Shown piece after piece: positions 63,875 to 64,000 of a stretch of DNA of 64,000 bases. Below the pieces are notes generated by a model. That model was given only the letters and a program-made list of their open reading frames with translations. It was not told the origin of the DNA and made no database searches. The position numbers were made by a program, and so were the translations under genes. Each line of letters begins with the position of its first letter. The stretch's first letter is position 1. Location: contig NZ_NQOU01000001.1 of assembly GCF_003576595.1 (NCBI RefSeq), forward strand, positions 374,337 to 438,336. The letters are read 5' to 3'. This DNA is from Neopusillimonas maritima (GTDB lineage: Bacteria; Pseudomonadota; Gammaproteobacteria; Burkholderiales; Burkholderiaceae_B).

Positions 63875-64000
63875 ATGGCACGCGTATGCCAAGTTACAGG
63901 CAAAGGCCCAATGGTGGGCAACAATGTTTCACACGCTAACAACAAAACCAAGCGTCGTTTTCTTCCCAACCTGCAAACACGTCGTTTCTGGGTTGAAAGT
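63875..64000 (+). CDS. rpmB: 50S ribosomal protein L28, partial
   Basis: The first 42 codons ([20 protein letters not shown], then [11 protein letters not shown]) are the L28 N-terminus; the gene continues beyond the window. GGGG with a short spacer precedes the ATG. Confidence 0.96.
   Translation, partial: MARVCQVTGKGPMVGNNVSHANNKTKRRFLPNLQTRRFWVES

Overview
The window looks like a chromosomal segment of a betaproteobacterium, most likely Burkholderiales/Alcaligenaceae. This is inferred from gene families and order: fkpB-ispH, radC near rpmB, a phaB-pta-ackA cluster, PHB-type acetoacetyl-CoA reductase, BetT, and type B L31. No 16S or marker phylogeny was possible, so the family is an estimate. 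Two blocks of accessory DNA (about 12.9-29.3 kb and 29.6-39.3 kb) interrupt an otherwise ordinary, densely packed backbone.

Backbone, left part (1-12.8 kb): a partial polyphosphate kinase 2; a co-translated sugar-porter MFS protein and GMC oxidoreductase; a DegT-type aminotransferase; a divergent second sugar porter followed by a MAPEG protein and cytosine deaminase (codA); a HIT protein; tRNA-Thr(CGT); a YcgR-like c-di-GMP receptor; an AI-2E-family permease; and a GT39-like glycosyltransferase.

Island 1 (12873-29282) is an integrated element at tRNA-Asn(GTT). A perfect 52-bp copy of the tRNA 3' end marks the far side, next to a tyrosine recombinase gene. The left half carries the most interesting cargo: a His-Xaa-Ser (Hxs) radical-SAM peptide system (hxsA precursor with seven HxS units, hxsD, hxsB, hxsC). 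It runs directly into a second module: an SxtJ-like membrane protein, DUF5989, a NodU/CmcH-type carbamoyltransferase, and a membrane-anchored SGNH hydrolase fused to TolB-like repeats. A complete IS66 element (3056 bp, 8-bp target duplication, pRiA4b-ORF3-like passenger) separates this cargo from the maintenance half. That half holds four iteron-like repeats phased at multiples of 11 bp, a winged-helix (replication-like) protein, small HTH proteins, an AlpA-like regulator, a hypothetical gene and the integrase.

Island 2 (about 29.6-39.3 kb) is a defence block: a truncated HrgA/COG2958-like gene, a small unknown gene, a type IC-like R-M operon (hsdM, hsdS with TAEL repeats, rhuM, hsdR), a two-TM unknown protein, and a toxin-antitoxin pair. 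It ends at the 3' remnant of a DUF1275 gene, which suggests the block was inserted with loss of flanking DNA.

Backbone, right part (39.7-64 kb): an alpha/beta hydrolase; a diguanylate cyclase with a secreted serine protease directly downstream; BetT; a hybrid histidine kinase with a REC-EAL phosphodiesterase; an ackA-pta-phaB overflow/PHB cluster with a leftover P-type ATPase fragment; DUF945, ispH and fkpB; radC; rpmE2; a GT39 protein with a MATE exporter; cyclopropane fatty acid synthase; a Bcr/CflA exporter; and the start of rpmB. The window therefore combines core metabolism and c-di-GMP signalling with a mobile peptide-modification cluster of unknown product.
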